Counted from the first letter of the stretch, positions 12,681 through 26,048 are shown. The stretch is 64,000 nt of DNA from Ailanthus altissimus (GCA_946807835.1 OX327684.1:14966501-15030500); one strand, 5' to 3'. The notes: a model not told the origin generated them from the sequence alone. Numbers and translations: made by a program.

Positions 12681-12699
12681 TTTATGAGAAAACGTGAAG

Positions 12700-13888
12700 T
12701 GAAGTGTGTGTGAGAATGTTTATGTGTGTTCTTTCGGAGGGACAAAATTAGTGAATTTTAATGATGAGAGAACTAAAAACTGAAAAGGGCCAATAGAAAG
12801 AGAGATTTTTGGGTTCTTGCCACAAAAAAAAATAAAGGTTGAAGGGCAATTTCGTCAAAGAATACAACTTTTAAAATTTTCGCTACGCGGAAGAGGTGGA
12901 GCGGGGGATGATGAGTTGGGATTGAGTGCAATCGAGTACACAAAAGTTCAAGTGGGTCATGTAATTTAGAAAAGGACAGTTAAAAAAGCATGCGTTATCT
13001 TCCGCTTTGATGGTTTTCAACTTTCAATGCTCGTGGATTTTAATTAATTGGCCAAGTTTTTACATAATTGATCTATTAGATATTTCATTATTCTCACAAT
13101 TCAAATTTTCTATTCATCTGTTTTTTTCATTTCATTGAGTCCTTATGTTCGCAAAAAGTATGCTTAGAATTTATGTTCGGTTAGATAAAGGTCGTCACAG
13201 ATTTAAGAGAAATCGAGACTGAAAAATTTTATTAACAAGTGAAGTTTATTATTAAACTTAGGCTAAAAAATAACAAATGAAATTCATTGTTAAACATGAA
13301 CTATAATACAGCAAATGTGTGGCAAAACTTTAGTCTTTCGCAGAGAAGAACATGCGAAACTCTATCAACAAGATTGTAGAATTTTCAACAAACACAAATA
13401 CGACGTCTTAGATTAAATGATAAAAATAAGAAAAATATATAAAAAATTAAGAAATTTTGAGTAAAATATATGTATTGATTTGTTGATGATATAAATATTA
13501 TTAAAAATCATATCTATTATTTATATTTTTCAATGAGGGTTTTTGTGCTTTCAAAAGAATCTTCCTCTTTCAAGTGGTATATTTTCTTTTATATAGGCTC
13601 TCATATACATTTTTGCTATTTGAGTCCTATAAGAATTAGGACACTTTTCTATATTTTTTAAGTATAATATTTTCAAGATTATAGGAATGGAATATATTTG
13701 AGATCTTCGAGATAAGATCTTCAAGATAACGGACATTCAATATTGTAAAGGTAATATGATTTTATTTTTGGATTAGTTCTTAAGAGTAAAAAGGATGGTC
13801 ATGCCAAAATCAAACTATTTTAGAATATCGATGACAGTTCTTTATTATCGATAATAATTTATCATTATAAAGGACAAATATTCATTAA
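12700..13888. other. Intergenic DNA; promoter region of the coiled-coil gene
   Basis: No gene is visible. The first few hundred bases are the likely minus-strand promoter. Around 13550-13740 there are short direct repeats of a GATCTTC(A/G)AGATA type, possibly old repeat DNA. Confidence 0.4.
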
Positions 13889-14878
13889 TGTTGGCCTTTG
13901 GGCCCTCGTAGGCCTAGGCCTTTGGGACCTTGTCTAAAAATCTTTTAGTTTAGGCTCATGGTGAATTAGCCTCAAGGGGTTGTGCCTAATAATTGACTCC
14001 CTAATAAATATTAAGATTTGATACCTCATGGTGGACTTATTGGGATCTTGGTTCCTTTTTTGGCGGGCTAGGTCTAGCCAAGGTCTTTAAAGCAACAAAA
14101 ATAAATATTATTTAGATCATTAAACATAGATTAAATTTATAAGATCCTACTTTTAGATACAACTATATAAAAAATGATAAATTTACGCATACTATTTTTT
14201 CCTAAATTTTGACCCATAAAACATAAGTCTAAATATTTTAAAGACACTTTGGTTAGGCTTACCATCCTCAATAAAGCCCAACAAAAGGTGTCCTCGAGCT
14301 AGCTCACTGTCCTCAATCTTTTTTAGAGGAGTCCTCAGCATTAAGTACCCTCATCAAACAAACTATCAATCCCGATGCACACTAATGATCTAAAATGGAC
14401 ACACTACTAAGAATAGTAGGATTCAAGATTTCTTCTATAAATATAACTCTTATAATCTCGATAAAAGTCCTATCAGGACAAGAAAAGTTTATCATTGTTT
14501 TTTATAAAAATCTTAATGCTTTCTAATTTTAATAAAATTTTATAACTATAAGGAGAACTCATATCACAGCCCTTTGAATAAAGTCCAAATTGTTGTGTTA
14601 AGGGAGATTCCTTCGACTCTACATAGGCCCTTTTCTTTATCCCTTTCTTTAGCTTTTCAATTCTTTTTTAACTTTTGCTGACTTAAGCATTAGAGTACCA
14701 TCACTAGAAAATCTCTAATGTGGCCTAACCTATTTTTGGATGCAAGATTCTTATTGAGCCTAGCACTTTTAGAGTAAACTAGCTTAGCCCAGTCTTTATA
14801 AAGCTCAGTTGTTATTCCTAGAAAAAAAATTAAATTTGACTCGTTAATTTAGGAGTTGCACAAATTTTCAGGTCAACA
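13889..14878 (+). repeat. 5' LTR of the Gypsy element
   Basis: Begins TGTTGGCC and ends GGTCAACA, matching TGTTG/CAACA termini. From about 14215 to the end it aligns with 48645-49353, sharing blocks such as CCTATAAAACATAAG-like and AGGAGAACTCATATCACAGC sequence. The start is a best guess, because the first 300 bases have no clear counterpart in the 3' LTR. Confidence 0.5.
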
Positions 14879-16866
14879 ATTTAGCACATATGTGAGAAAT
14901 AGGATGAAAAACCATCAGATATAAGAACAAAAAATTATGAAAAATGCACATTCAAATATTGTGATTACCTGCACCATGGCTGTTTAAAGTAGTAAGCAAA
15001 AATTGCTAGCTGATGAGAATTTCAAATTGCAGAACTAGGAATGACCTATAAAAGTACGAAATGGCAATATACTATGCCAAGATAGAGAATCATTGGCTTG
15101 ACAAGAAACATTAAAAGAGGAATTTATAAAATCACAGCAGGAAACGAATTAGTTAAAATGTTTATTGGTAAAAGTACTAAACAAGTATAAAAATCTAGAA
15201 GAATATTAAGAGCACTGGTAAATCACTGAGCCATAACACAACCAGTTGAACCTGAGAAGCACCCTTCCAATAGTCAGAGGCAATAAAAACCTTCATCAGT
15301 TTACTTGAGAACAAAAGAGGAAAAGAATTAGAGCAAGGTCACTTGAAGAAGAAATTCATCCATTATACAAAAATTCATATCAAGGAAACTGTGATAAAGT
15401 TCCCCTTCGATCAGAAGTTGGAAATTTAGATAATGCGAGGTGAAGTCGAGAGAAAAAAAATGATATAGGCAAAGGTAATGCCTTAAAGTCTTTTAAATCA
15501 ACTTAGAGGAGGAAACGAATGAGGGAGAAATGCTCAAGAAATCTTAAATAGACACAGAGAAAATAGTAGAATTGAAGAATACGCAAGGGGAGTGCTAGAC
15601 AAGATCAATAAAAAGAACAAGTAGAAAAACTTGGCATCTAAGACTATAAATGCTCTAGAAGAAAAGGTTCATAGAATTGAAGAGCGGTTGTACTAGCTTC
15701 TTGAGAAGGAAGACAAGCCAGAACCTCTTTCAAGAGCAACCGAGAGTGAAAAAAAGTCTCTTTTTATAGATAAGCTTAGAGACATAGAGTTACCACTAGG
15801 CTTTAAATTACCAAGCCTACCAATCTGTAGGGGCACAATAGGTCTGAACCACTACCTGGACTAAATAATTAATTTGTTATCAACTATCAGCCTTAGACAG
15901 ACCAAATGTGTCACATGTTCCACGTGAATTTGGAAGAATAGGCTTTCATCTGGTGCCAAAGTTTAAGACAAATGAGCATCTCCTCCTACAACGAGTTGAT
16001 TGAAAAGTTTATCTAACATTTCTATAGAGCTTCGAGAAGACTAAGGACCCCCAACAACTGCGACAACTCAAGCATGGTCAAACTAAAAGTTTGAGAAGCT
16101 TCATAGAATAATTTCACTTGAAATTTATTCAGCTTGGAGCGTTTAATCTGTCGATCTCCGTAGAAGCCCTTAAAGTAAGGTTGAAGCTAAGTTGATTTAG
16201 CATTATCTATCTGAGAACCTGACCATAACTTATGCATTTGCCTATAAAGAGGCACGTGATACATAAAGATCAAAGAGGATGAAGCAATAAAAAAAGAGGC
16301 CATAAAAGACATTCAAAGAAAAGTTAGTGGTCATGAGACTAGATCTCTCGAGAAAATGATGGTTTGAGAATGAAGAGATAAAACATCGCCAAGGGTAATG
16401 ATGTATCCTCAGAGAGACTAACCTCGAAAAGAGAATAGAAGGGACATAATAAGGAGATTTCCCCGAGGTAGCAAAAGTCTAAGAAGAAAATTTTATCTCC
16501 ATAATTTTTCTTTGATAGTATTATTTGAGACCATTAAGGCAAAAGGCCTACTTAAGGAGCCGAGAGCTCCCTTAACCTGACTTACGAGAAGGAATAAGAA
16601 CTTGAAGTATGAATATCACTAGTATGATTATCACTAAGATCACGATGAGACAATTGACAAATGAAGATTCTTAAGGTACCAAATAGACCATTTAATGAGG
16701 AATTGGTACTTGAAAGATTTTGGAGCTGACCAACCAAGAATTTTGAAGCAGGGAACTTTCCCTGAATGAATACAACTATGATAATCTCTGAAGGCCAGAC
16801 GTTTGTAGGTGATTCAAATAGATAAAGGAAAAACTACTACTGGTACTTATTAGTGGGACACTAGGT
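14879..16866 (+). pseudogene. Gypsy gag remnant (Tat-like)
   Basis: Frames around 15690-15860 read PEPLSRATESEKKSLF and then LPLGFKLPSLPICRG, the usual start of the Tat-lineage gag (FKLPSLP followed by a conserved Gly). A downstream segment near 16050-16150 reads as the helix-rich capsid part (LRQLKHGQTKSLRSF). Many stops and shifts are present. 14880-15690 is non-coding leader; no standard primer site is recognised after the LTR. The segment ends at the Copia insertion site TAGGT. Confidence 0.5.
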
Positions 16867-17597
16867 TGTTAGGATTTATGCTCATGTGCATTCCAATTTT
16901 GTATGAATATTGTATTGTCATACTTTATGCAACAAATAAATATTTCATTAAACCGCTATTTATTTTTTATAAGGTAAGATGCTTGTAACATTTTGGATAT
17001 TATGTTGATCTGAAAGAGTTTAGATCAGGTCTAAAGAGTTAAAACATTGTCTGAAATGAGACAAAGATCTGAGAATATACTAACAAGGACATAGTTGCAA
17101 AGAGCTATAAGCATTGCTAGGAAATGTCATTATGTAAGTATGTTCTCGAATTATATATTTTTGATCTATTTTCACCAAAGCACAGTCTATCGAGTGAAAC
17201 CGATTAATATAGATAAGTGTATATCTATATCTGAATCATCCAAATGATTAATTTTAGCAGACCATGAGTTTAGTGGAAGCTCGTAGAGATATGCAGGTAT
17301 TCAATAAGGACTGGATACTCAACAAGACTTACTGAAGACCTCCAATAGATATCCTATAAATTTGTTAAATGAGGATTTTTTCGAGTTGAGTAGTATTCAT
17401 GGTCCCTTAACCTGAGCACCACGATGGGTTTGTAAGTGATCCATCATACTTACATTCCACATATATCAAGACCTTTTATGGTCTGATCGATGGGTATCGC
17501 AGGGCATATGATAAGGGCATATTTGTTATATATTTTCTCATATTTTTATTTTAATATTTTATGAGAATAAATAGCTATTTATGTGTATTATTATTAC

Positions 17598-18878
17598 GGA
17601 TAAGGATATTTTTGTCCCACGAGTTTGACATAATTCTCAATTTTATCCCACAAGTTTCAGAAAATCCAATTTTGTCTTAGTCCGTTAGTCATATTTCGTT
17701 AATTTTAACACTAGATGGGTAAAACAGTTACTCTACACAAAATTTTTAAATGGCCTGACACAATATATCCACGTGTCAACCACTAATTTGTCACTTAAAT
17801 AATAAAATAAAATAAATAAAAAGATAGCAGCCGCCGTCGTCATTAGTAGCCAACCGGCCGCTAGTGACCAATTGCATTTCGACTCAAAATTGACATCATT
17901 AGACTTAAAATTTTGTGATCTACACAATGGTAAAAAATATTTTGGTCAACGGAGTACCTTAGATATGCCAAAAGTAGAAAAAAAACATTGTGGGAAGCAG
18001 CGGCCACCACCGTTCACCGTCGAACGGTGGGGCGGTAGCGTGCACTGCCCCCATCATTGGACAGATTGGTACTCAATCTGTTCAACGGTAGGGGCGGTGC
18101 ACACCACCACCATCCCGTTCGACGGCAAATGGTGGTGGCCGCTGATTACCATCCCCCACCGTCAGTCGTGCGTCAAACGGTGAGGTGGTGGCATGCACCG
18201 TCCTGCCGTTCAACACGCGACCAGCGGGGCGGTGGCATGCACCGCCCTGCCGTTCGAAGCGCGACTGACAGTGGGGGGTGTTACCGACGGCCACCACCAT
18301 TTGCCATCGAATGGTAGGGGCGGTGCACGCCACCGCCCAACTGTTCCCTGGTGGCGTGCGATGGCCGCCACCCTTTTCCTATTTTCAATCTATTGTTTGG
18401 CCACCTTCTTGTTGTTTTTAACAAAAATGATTCCACCATTGTATAGATATAAAAAAAAAATAGAATCCAATAACATAAATTTTACTTATTTTCGTTACCG
18501 AAATCTAGCAACTGGTGGTAGTCGGCGACGGTAGTCGCCGATTTTGATAGTTTATTTTTATTTATTTTAATTATTTTTTATATAAAATAAAATTTTATTG
18601 AATATTAAATTTTGAACCTATTAAAATATGTCATGTGTCTTTTAATTTTTAATAGTCTATTAATAACTGACACGTGTACATTGTATAATGTACTCACATC
18701 ACCATTTTTAATTAACATAATAACTGAGGGCAAATTTATCAATGTACAATCAAAAGAGATTTTCAGTTAAATTTAATAGAATCTCACTAACGAACTAGGA
18801 AAAAATTGGATTTTCTAAAACTTGTGGGGTAAAATTAAGAATTAGGTCAAACTTGTGAGACAAAAATGTCCTTATTCC
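17598..18878. mobile_element. Long-terminal-inverted-repeat DNA element (foldback or MULE-like)
   Basis: The left end (17598 onward) and the reverse complement of the right end (to 18878) share about 95 bases or more, including TTTTGTC(C/T)CAC(G/A)AGTTTGAC and AGAAAATCCAATTTT. No transposase is visible. The interior is AT-rich near the ends and GC-rich from about 17990 to 18370. No clean target duplication was found (left flank TTATTATTAC, right flank TTTTTGTTAT), so the superfamily is open. Confidence 0.65.
18115..18320. repeat. GC-rich imperfect palindrome in the DNA element
   Basis: The left arm (GGCAAATGGTGGTGGCCG near 18123) recurs as a near-perfect reverse complement ending near 18310. 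The arms are roughly 85-95 bases and share CAGTCG and GGTGG(C/T)ATGCACCG blocks. Open frames rich in His, Pro and Arg on both strands result from this composition. Confidence 0.6.
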
Positions 18879-21135
18879 TTTTTGTTATTGTTTAAGTCAC
18901 TGTTCATCGCCCCAGCGCCAGTTCGCCATCGCCCCAGCAACAGCCCAATGCTCTAGCGCTATACCTTCACCGCTCCAACAATATAGTCTTTTACACGTAG
19001 TGCCCCAGCGATAGCAACATAGCGCCCCAATGGTAGTGTGATACCTAACCCAACAAGAATTAAAATTTTCAAGCTCAAATCAATCTCTATAAAAGGCCAC
19101 TCGTCCCCGCCTTTAGAGAGCATCCAAGAACATCAAGAACACACAACAAAAGTTTTAAAGAGCAATTAGAGCTTAATTGAAGCAGTCATAGAGAGAGATT
19201 TAAGGAGTTCTTCGGCATCAAGAGTGTTTTAGACAGCGAAATCAAGAGCAATTCGACGTCTATATCGGTTTACTATTTATTGTATCATGTTTTCTTATTA
19301 GTTTTGCAGTTGTTCTCGTGTAACTTTGAACTAAATTTTCTTTCTAGGGTTAATATTTAACTCAATATGTGCGCTTAATTACTATATCTTTTTAATATTT
19401 AATAAACTTAGTTCTTTGTTATTCAAATTACTTGTTCTTAATGCTTTAATATATCTGGCCAATATATGGTGAATGAATTGGTAATATTTTTTATAAACTC
19501 AAAAGAGGAATTATTATATTTAGACCTAGGTAATTTGATGCATGATTGTAGAGTAACATTCAATGTTGCATATGCAAGTTTCAAATTAGGATAGGAATAT
19601 ACCTTATTGGCATGTATGATCAATAAAACTTATTCTTAATGAATCTTAATTTATTACAAGTATCATAGGAATATAGATATTTGTTGAATTAAGATATACT
19701 TGCATGACCTAGGAAAAGGCTTGTGAATACATTATTGTCTTGATCAATAAAAGGAACTAAGAGAATTAAATATTAGATGATTAATCATTAGAAAGAATAT
19801 TAACCGATAGTATTAACCTTGAGATTTCTCTATATTGCTATCATCCAAATTTCTTTACGTTGTGTCATTACTTTTATATTCTTTAAATTCATTCTTAGAT
19901 TTTTATTTTTTCTAAATAATTACTAGAAAGACATAATTTTAGTACTTGGTTAACAAGTAAAATTTATCCCTGTGAGTTAGACAGTTGACTCTTTTGTCCC
20001 TTTATTACTTGCATACGATAGTGTATACTTGCACTCAATTTTAAGATATAGAAATATCGCATCAGTATAGTATGATCTTATAGAGTTTGATATTTGTAGA
20101 CATGGGATCCATCAGCTCATACGGGTGAGTTAAATATCCAGATGCTTTAAGGTTGTATTCTAGGAAGTCTTATGACCATAACCATTAAACTCGAGAAAGA
20201 GTTTCTCATGGTATAAACAATATAGCAAAGTAGTTTGCGGATATTATTTATTAAAATACGAATCGAGGAGACAAGTTTATGGTTGAACAATAAAGGACTT
20301 GACGATGTTTATCTATGTCCCTGTTCTTTTAGGATATATATGATGGAATAATTGTACGAATATAAATTAACCTCAACTTGTATGGTTCTTTTTGCTATTT
20401 TTTATTATTCATAATGTGTGTATAGAGGAGGGGGCATCGGTTATAGACTCGTAAAAATGTTCCATGAGACAAAATAGGTGTGAACCTAGGGAGTCTCACT
20501 ATATGATGTGTATTCGTTGATCATGTAGGTAGCGCACCGGATCAAATTGTTTGATTCGGAAAGTTTTTAAAAAATATCAATTTATTTCAGGGTCTCTCAA
20601 GGAGTAGTTAAAGTTTAAGTGCTAAACCTTAGATTGTGTCAAGTGAGACTTGACACTTTTATCTACCTAGTATACGTCTCAAATTGTGCTAATAATTTGT
20701 ATTAGTACTAAATTTGGCATTGGTATATATAGCTACAATTTTAAATAAAATAATTGTTATTTTATTTAAATTAAATCAATTGGCTGAGAGTTCTAGAAAA
20801 AAAAAAAGGAAAATAGATTTGCTTATATTATGCTTTATGTTAAGAGTTAACACAAAATAAAAGGCATCTGAGAGACAAAATAAACTTGAAGTAAGTATTG
20901 CTTCAAAAGTTCTGAAATAGAAAAGCTACCAGTCTAGCTTGAGGAAGTTCATTATGTCCCTAACTAGATTTGTTCAAAGTACACTTCAAGGGTGAGTACT
21001 CCTATCTTATTAGAGTAATGAGATAAAATGTGTAATTCTATTACATTGCATATGTGATATGCTATTATTAAATTGTTTAATTATGTACACATTCACCCGT
21101 TACACGGTGCACACATACACAACACCTGCAAAATT

Positions 21136-21147
21136 TGGTATCAGAGC
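21136..21147 (+). other. Primer-binding site of Copia A
   Basis: TGGTATCAGAGC follows the 5' LTR by five bases. This is the standard plant Copia site complementary to the 3' end of initiator Met-tRNA. Confidence 0.85.
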
Positions 21148-22206
21148 ACTATGTTGTGTGTTGTACTTTGATCTCCTGGTGCTATTGATTGTGTGTTTCA
21201 AGTGTTGAAAAATTCATAATCGAGACATAGCTGAAAAGGATACTGCAACGTTGTAGGCTGAGTGCCGCGGCATTAAAGTAGAGACCCTAGTACCACAGTG
21301 CGTTTATGTTAGTTTTGCAACATTGAAGGTTGGGCCTTTAGTGTTGTAATTCTGGGAACCTAAGAAAGCCGTAATTACGTCAGATACTCTAAATTTTATT
21401 TTTAAAGAGTTTAAAAATAAATAAATAATTTTTAAATTTATAATTGTTATAAATGTGATAAAAATTATAGGCCATTTGTTTGTGCTGGTAACCACAATGG
21501 GAGCCTCATTGATGAGGGTTAGTTGTGTTTGCACAAAACAAATATGTGATTAAGAATCACGGCTTCATGAGATAGAGATAAAATTAAGTAATCTCTCTTA
21601 ATTAGATAGAATGGTGTACCATTATGAGATAATGTTACATATTGATCCGTCTTGTCAATACAGTATTAGTTAGGTCATATCGATCTTTTCCAATATTGCT
21701 AAAGCGTAAGGGATTTGATCGGTGTGATTTGGACTATGTCAGTTAAACATAAGATGAGGCAAATATATACGAATGTGCTACCAAATATTGGATAAAAGTG
21801 AAGATAGTATCAGTAACATATATTTAGTTATTGAGAAGTTAATTTAAAATACACTTATCCAATATTGTAAAGCGTGAGGATAATATGTATTTAGGATCAG
21901 TGATAAGAGTTACATAAGATGCAATTGACAAGAGTTGTCTACCTTTTGAATTTTACAATGGTGAATATTGCTAAAGCATAAGGTCGAAGTAAACTATCAA
22001 TGGGATCTACTTCTTGTTGTACTGTTTAAAGAGTTTAAATTATTGTTCTCCTTTTTTGAGAGATTTAGGGGATTATGCAAAGTAGTGGAAGGGTGTTATA
22101 GATTTAAAAATGTATAAGTTAATTATATTCTTAATCTAAAACGAAAATTAGCATTTGAAATATTTATTTTTCATTAACATCTCTTATTTTTTCTTGTGAA
22201 GATAAA
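21148..22206 (+). other. Copia A leader with repeated AATATTG-AAAGCGTGAGG motifs
   Basis: Non-coding leader between primer site and gag. A motif like CAATATTGCTAAAGCGTAAGG recurs near 21695, 21860 and 21965. The same motif, reversed, is in the leader of Copia C, so it belongs to the family. Confidence 0.45.
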
Positions 22207-22985
22207 ATGGCCTCATCTAATCTGTTGGCACGCATATTAGATGCGAACCAACTTAAAGGCGCGAAAAATTATAAAGATTGGTTAATAAATTTGAAAATTA
22301 TTTTTTATTCTGAAAACTTGGATATGTGATAAATCAGCATATGCCCGAAGAAATTTTTGATGAAGCCACCATAGAAAAGAGGGTGACTTATCAGAAATTG
22401 TTAGATGATGATTCAAAAGTTAAATCTTACGTCCTTACCACTATGTCTATAGGTTTATAGAGAGAGCATTCCCATATAGGTGATGCTTTTAATATTATAC
22501 TCTATCTGAAGGAGTTGTTTGACGACCGTCCTCAGGTTGAGGTATATAAGGTTGCCAAATTACTTTTTTAGTGTAGACTTTTTAAGGGCAATTCAGTAAG
22601 TCCCCATGTCCTCAATATAATTTCTATAATCGAAAGTTTAATTTTGGAGAATAGTTTGATTCTCTAGTCGCTTCCGGAGTTTTTCAGACAGTTCGTAATA
22701 AATTTTATGCTAATCTTTATAATATATTGAAGATAGCAAAAGAGGACATGAACAATGTGAGATCGTCCCTCTTTTGTTCAGAGTGCTTCATCTTCTGCTC
22801 CTAGGGCTTCTGGAAGGCTAAAGGAATAAAGAAAAATAAGGTGGGCAGGCACCTAAGATTTGTCCTCAAAGGTGACCCATATCTAAACCACAACGGAAAG
22901 ATAAAGAAAAATATTTTCACTGTTGCGAGAAATGACACTGAAAGAGAAATTGCCAGAGATATCTTGCCTTAGTAAAGAAGAATCC
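22207..22985 (+). pseudogene. Copia A gag remnant
   Basis: Starts ATG with MASSNLLARILDANQ, then NYKDWLINLK, the usual start of a UBN2-type Copia gag. A stop follows NLDM after about 40 codons, with more stops near 22459 and 22571. A zinc-knuckle remnant (YFHCCEK, then RNCQRY) lies near 22915-22965 with a stop in it. The best frame continues into pol. Confidence 0.7.
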
Positions 22986-25900
22986 CTTAGGTATATGTTT
23001 ACCTATTATTGACATTTCTTTAGCATATGATGCTAATTCTGACTGGGTATTGGATACTGCTTCTCATTTTCACATCTGTAATATGTTGCAGGGTCTGAGG
23101 GAAGTTAGAATGTTGCAGCCGAGAGAGATTCAGCTTCATGTTGAAAATTGAGATTTCTTTTAGGTTGAGGCTGTGGGAGATTTACATCTCTCGTGTAATA
23201 AAACTATAGTGTTGTATAACTATCTTTTTGTACTTTGTATTTTAAGAAAAATAGTATCTCTTCCTATACTTAACAGTGAGGGTTATCATATATATATATA
23301 CGAAATCGTTCCTTATGTTTATATGATATGCATAATGTTTTGATAGCTAATTATCGATTAATTAATGGTCATTATGTATTGAATACAGCACAAAATATCA
23401 TAAATGTACAGGTAAATGCAGTAGGTAGTTCAGAAATTTTAAATAAAACAAAATTGTGGCATATGAGATTGGGTCATATAGGCGTTAAATACCTATCCTT
23501 TCTGGTTAAGGATGGTCAAATACCTAATTTGACCATAGAAACTTATCCAGTTTGTGAATCATGCATTCAAAGGAAAATAATCAAATCTCCCTTTACTAAT
23601 GTTGGACATTGTGCCACTGATTTATTAGAACTTATACATAGTGATGTATGTTATCTAATAAATCACTCTACTATGGGTGGATTTCAATACTTCATAACCT
23701 TCATCGATGATTTGTCATGATATAATTATGTGTTTCTTATGAGACACAAGTCTGAAACCTTTTAAAAGTTCAAAGACTTTAGAAAATGAAGTAGAGAAAA
23801 AAAATTGGTATATATGTCAAATGTCTTCGATCAAAGCGAGACAATGAAATTTTGAATTATTTAAAAGAGAACGAAATTCTCGCTCAGTATAATCCTTCAG
23901 CTACTTCACAGTACAATGGTGTCTTGTAAAGGAGGAATTTGACTTTATTAGATATGGTCCGATCAATGATGAGCTTCACCGATCTCCCTAAATATCTTTA
24001 GAGCTATGCTCTATATACTGCTGCTAAATATTAAACAGAGTTCTGTCTAAAGTCATTCCCTTCACTCCCTATGAGATATGAACTGGAAGGAATTTGAGTC
24101 TTAAATATTTTAAGATTTAAGGTTGTCCTGCTTATGTAAGAGTTACACAATAGGATAAACTTGCACTCAGAGGGTACAAGTATCGGTTTATTGGTTATCC
24201 TATGAATTCAATGAGAAACTAGTTTTATGATCTTGAGGAACGAAATGTATTCATTTCTCAGAATGCCACTTTTCTAGAGAAATAGTTTTTCATGGATTAA
24301 GGGGATTATAGGAAGATTAATCTTGATGAAGTCAATCAGAATGAACCACAGATAGAACAAGAGGCTCAATCGAGTAAATTACCTTTTACACACCTTTACG
24401 TAGGTCACAAAGGATATCAAGGCAACCTGGAAGGTATGGTGTGATACTTAAAGGTACCTCTGAGGTTTTTTTAGTTGAAGAAAATGATCCTTTAACCTAC
24501 AGAGATGCAATATTAGATATTGATTTGGGAAAATGGCAAGATGCCATGAAATTCGAAATTGACTCTATGCATCAAAACCAAGTCTGGGACTTAGTTGAAC
24601 TTCCCGAAGGAATAGTTCCTACCGGCTATAAATGGGTTTACAAGTTGAAGCGTGGGCTCGGTGAGAAGGTAGAGACCTTAAAGGCCCGTCTGGAAGCAAA
24701 AGGTTATACTCAATGATCTGGAATCAATTTTAGGGAAACCTTTGCACCAGTTGTGATACTTAAGTCAATAAGGATATTATTGGAAATTGTTGCATACTAT
24801 AACTTTGAAATTTGGCAAATTGATGTAAAAACGACATTCCTTAATGGATATCTTGAGGAAGAGATATTCATGGAACAATCTGAAGATTTTGCATCCAGCC
24901 TTTCTTCTAGTGTTGTATGCAAACTGAAAAAGTTCATTTATGGACTTAAGCAAGCTTTTCGAAGCTGAAATCTTCATTTTGATGAGGTAATCAGAGGATC
25001 TGGTTTCACCAAAAATGAAAAGGATTCATGTATGTATAAAAAGGTCAGTGGGAGCATGGTTGTTTTCTTAATTCTTTATATGGATGTCATACTGATCATT
25101 AGAAATGATATTGGTATGTTATAGTCAGTAAAAAGTTACTTTAGTAAGAATTTCTCTATGAAAAATTTGGGAGAGGCTTCCTATATACTGAGTATAAGGC
25201 TTTATAAAGATAAAGCTAAAAGGGTTGATAGAACTCTCCCAATCTACGTATATTGATAGTTTCTTGGAAATGTACAGTTTCAGTAACTGTAAGATAGTTA
25301 ATGTACCTTTTATACATGGTAATCATCTTGCAAGGAAGATGAAAGGGTTAGAATTTCTAACATTCCTTATACATCAGCTGTTAAAAGCTTGATGTACATC
25401 ATAATGTGTACGAGACCTAATATCAGTATAGTTGTAAGTATTACGAGTCAGTACTAATTTGATCTAGCTGACAGCCATTGGATAACAGTCAAACATGTCC
25501 TTAAATACCTTAAGGGTATAAATGATAAGTTTTTTATATATGGAGAAAATGACTTACAAGTAAGAGGATACACTGACTCAGTCTTCCAGTCTAATCTAGA
25601 TGACAGAAAGTCTACCTCTAAATATGTGTTTATTCTCAATGGCGCTTCTATAAGTTGAAAGAGTATCAAACAAGGATCCATAGCAGATTTTACCATAAAA
25701 GCGGAATACATTGCAGCTTCAAAAGCAGCAAAAGAAGTAGTATGGATTAGGAGGTTTGTCGCTAAACTCAAAATAATTTCAAGTTTTGTAGATCCTATCC
25801 CATTATATTGCGATAAAAATAGAGCTATTGCACAGGCGAAAGAGTCAAGAGCATACCAAAGATCTAAACATATGGAGAGAAAATATCACATTGTTAGAGA

Positions 25901-26048
25901 GATCTTGGCTCAATAAGATGTTTTATTTTATAAAGTTGATTATATAAATAATGTAGCAGACCTACTAACTAAGGCCTTAACTCCTAAGGTGTTTGAGAAA
26001 AATGTGGAGTCGTTATGTATTAAATACCATTACGAATGGCACTAGATC
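22986..26048 (+). pseudogene. Copia A pol remnant (protease, integrase, RT, RNase H)
   Basis: Protease: DWVLDTAS near 23040, where DSGAS is usual. GAG-pre-integrase and the integrase start are open at 23328-23720 (LWHMRLGHIG, IHSDVC, FITFIDD). The integrase core is then broken by stops. RT is open at 24441-24716 and 24753-24968 (WQDAMKFEIDSM, YKWVYKLKRG, WQIDVKTTFLNGYLEEEIF, then KKFIYGLKQAF). The catalytic box near 25080 reads YMDVILI, so the second Asp of YVDD is lost. RNase H follows to about 26040 (YIAASKAAKE, then NNVADLLTKAL). Several stops and shifts make it inactive. Confidence 0.8.

Larger units (their letters stand above)
17509..20064 (+). mobile_element. Solo LTR (TGATAAGGG family) inside the Copia A 5' LTR
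   Basis: Starts TGATAAGGGC and ends TCGCATCA, with 5-base flanks GCATA (17504-17508) and GTATA (20065-20069). Rejoining the flanks restores the sequence seen in the intact 3' LTR near 26700, which fixes both ends. After removing the nested 1281-base DNA element it is 1275 bases long, close to the related copy at 40,584-41,930 (1347). The right half carries the shared AATCAATCTCTAT(A)TAAAGGCC block near 19080 and an ending ATATCGCATCA. Confidence 0.75.
16867..21130 (+). repeat. 5' LTR of Copia A, containing nested insertions
   Basis: Matches 26059-30106 from TGTTAGGATTT through the LTR end. It is broken at 17508/20065 by a solo LTR; without that insert and its 5-base duplication it is about 1.7 kb. 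It has one copy of the 205 bp internal unit (about 20566-20790). Confidence 0.8.

Noticed and set aside
17872..18534. Small proteins rich in His, Pro and Arg on both strands
   Set aside because: Frames follow from a GC-rich palindrome; overlapping frames on both strands have the same character.
24777..24977. Minus-strand 66-codon frame
   Set aside because: Shadow of the Copia A RT, which has clear motifs on the plus strand.
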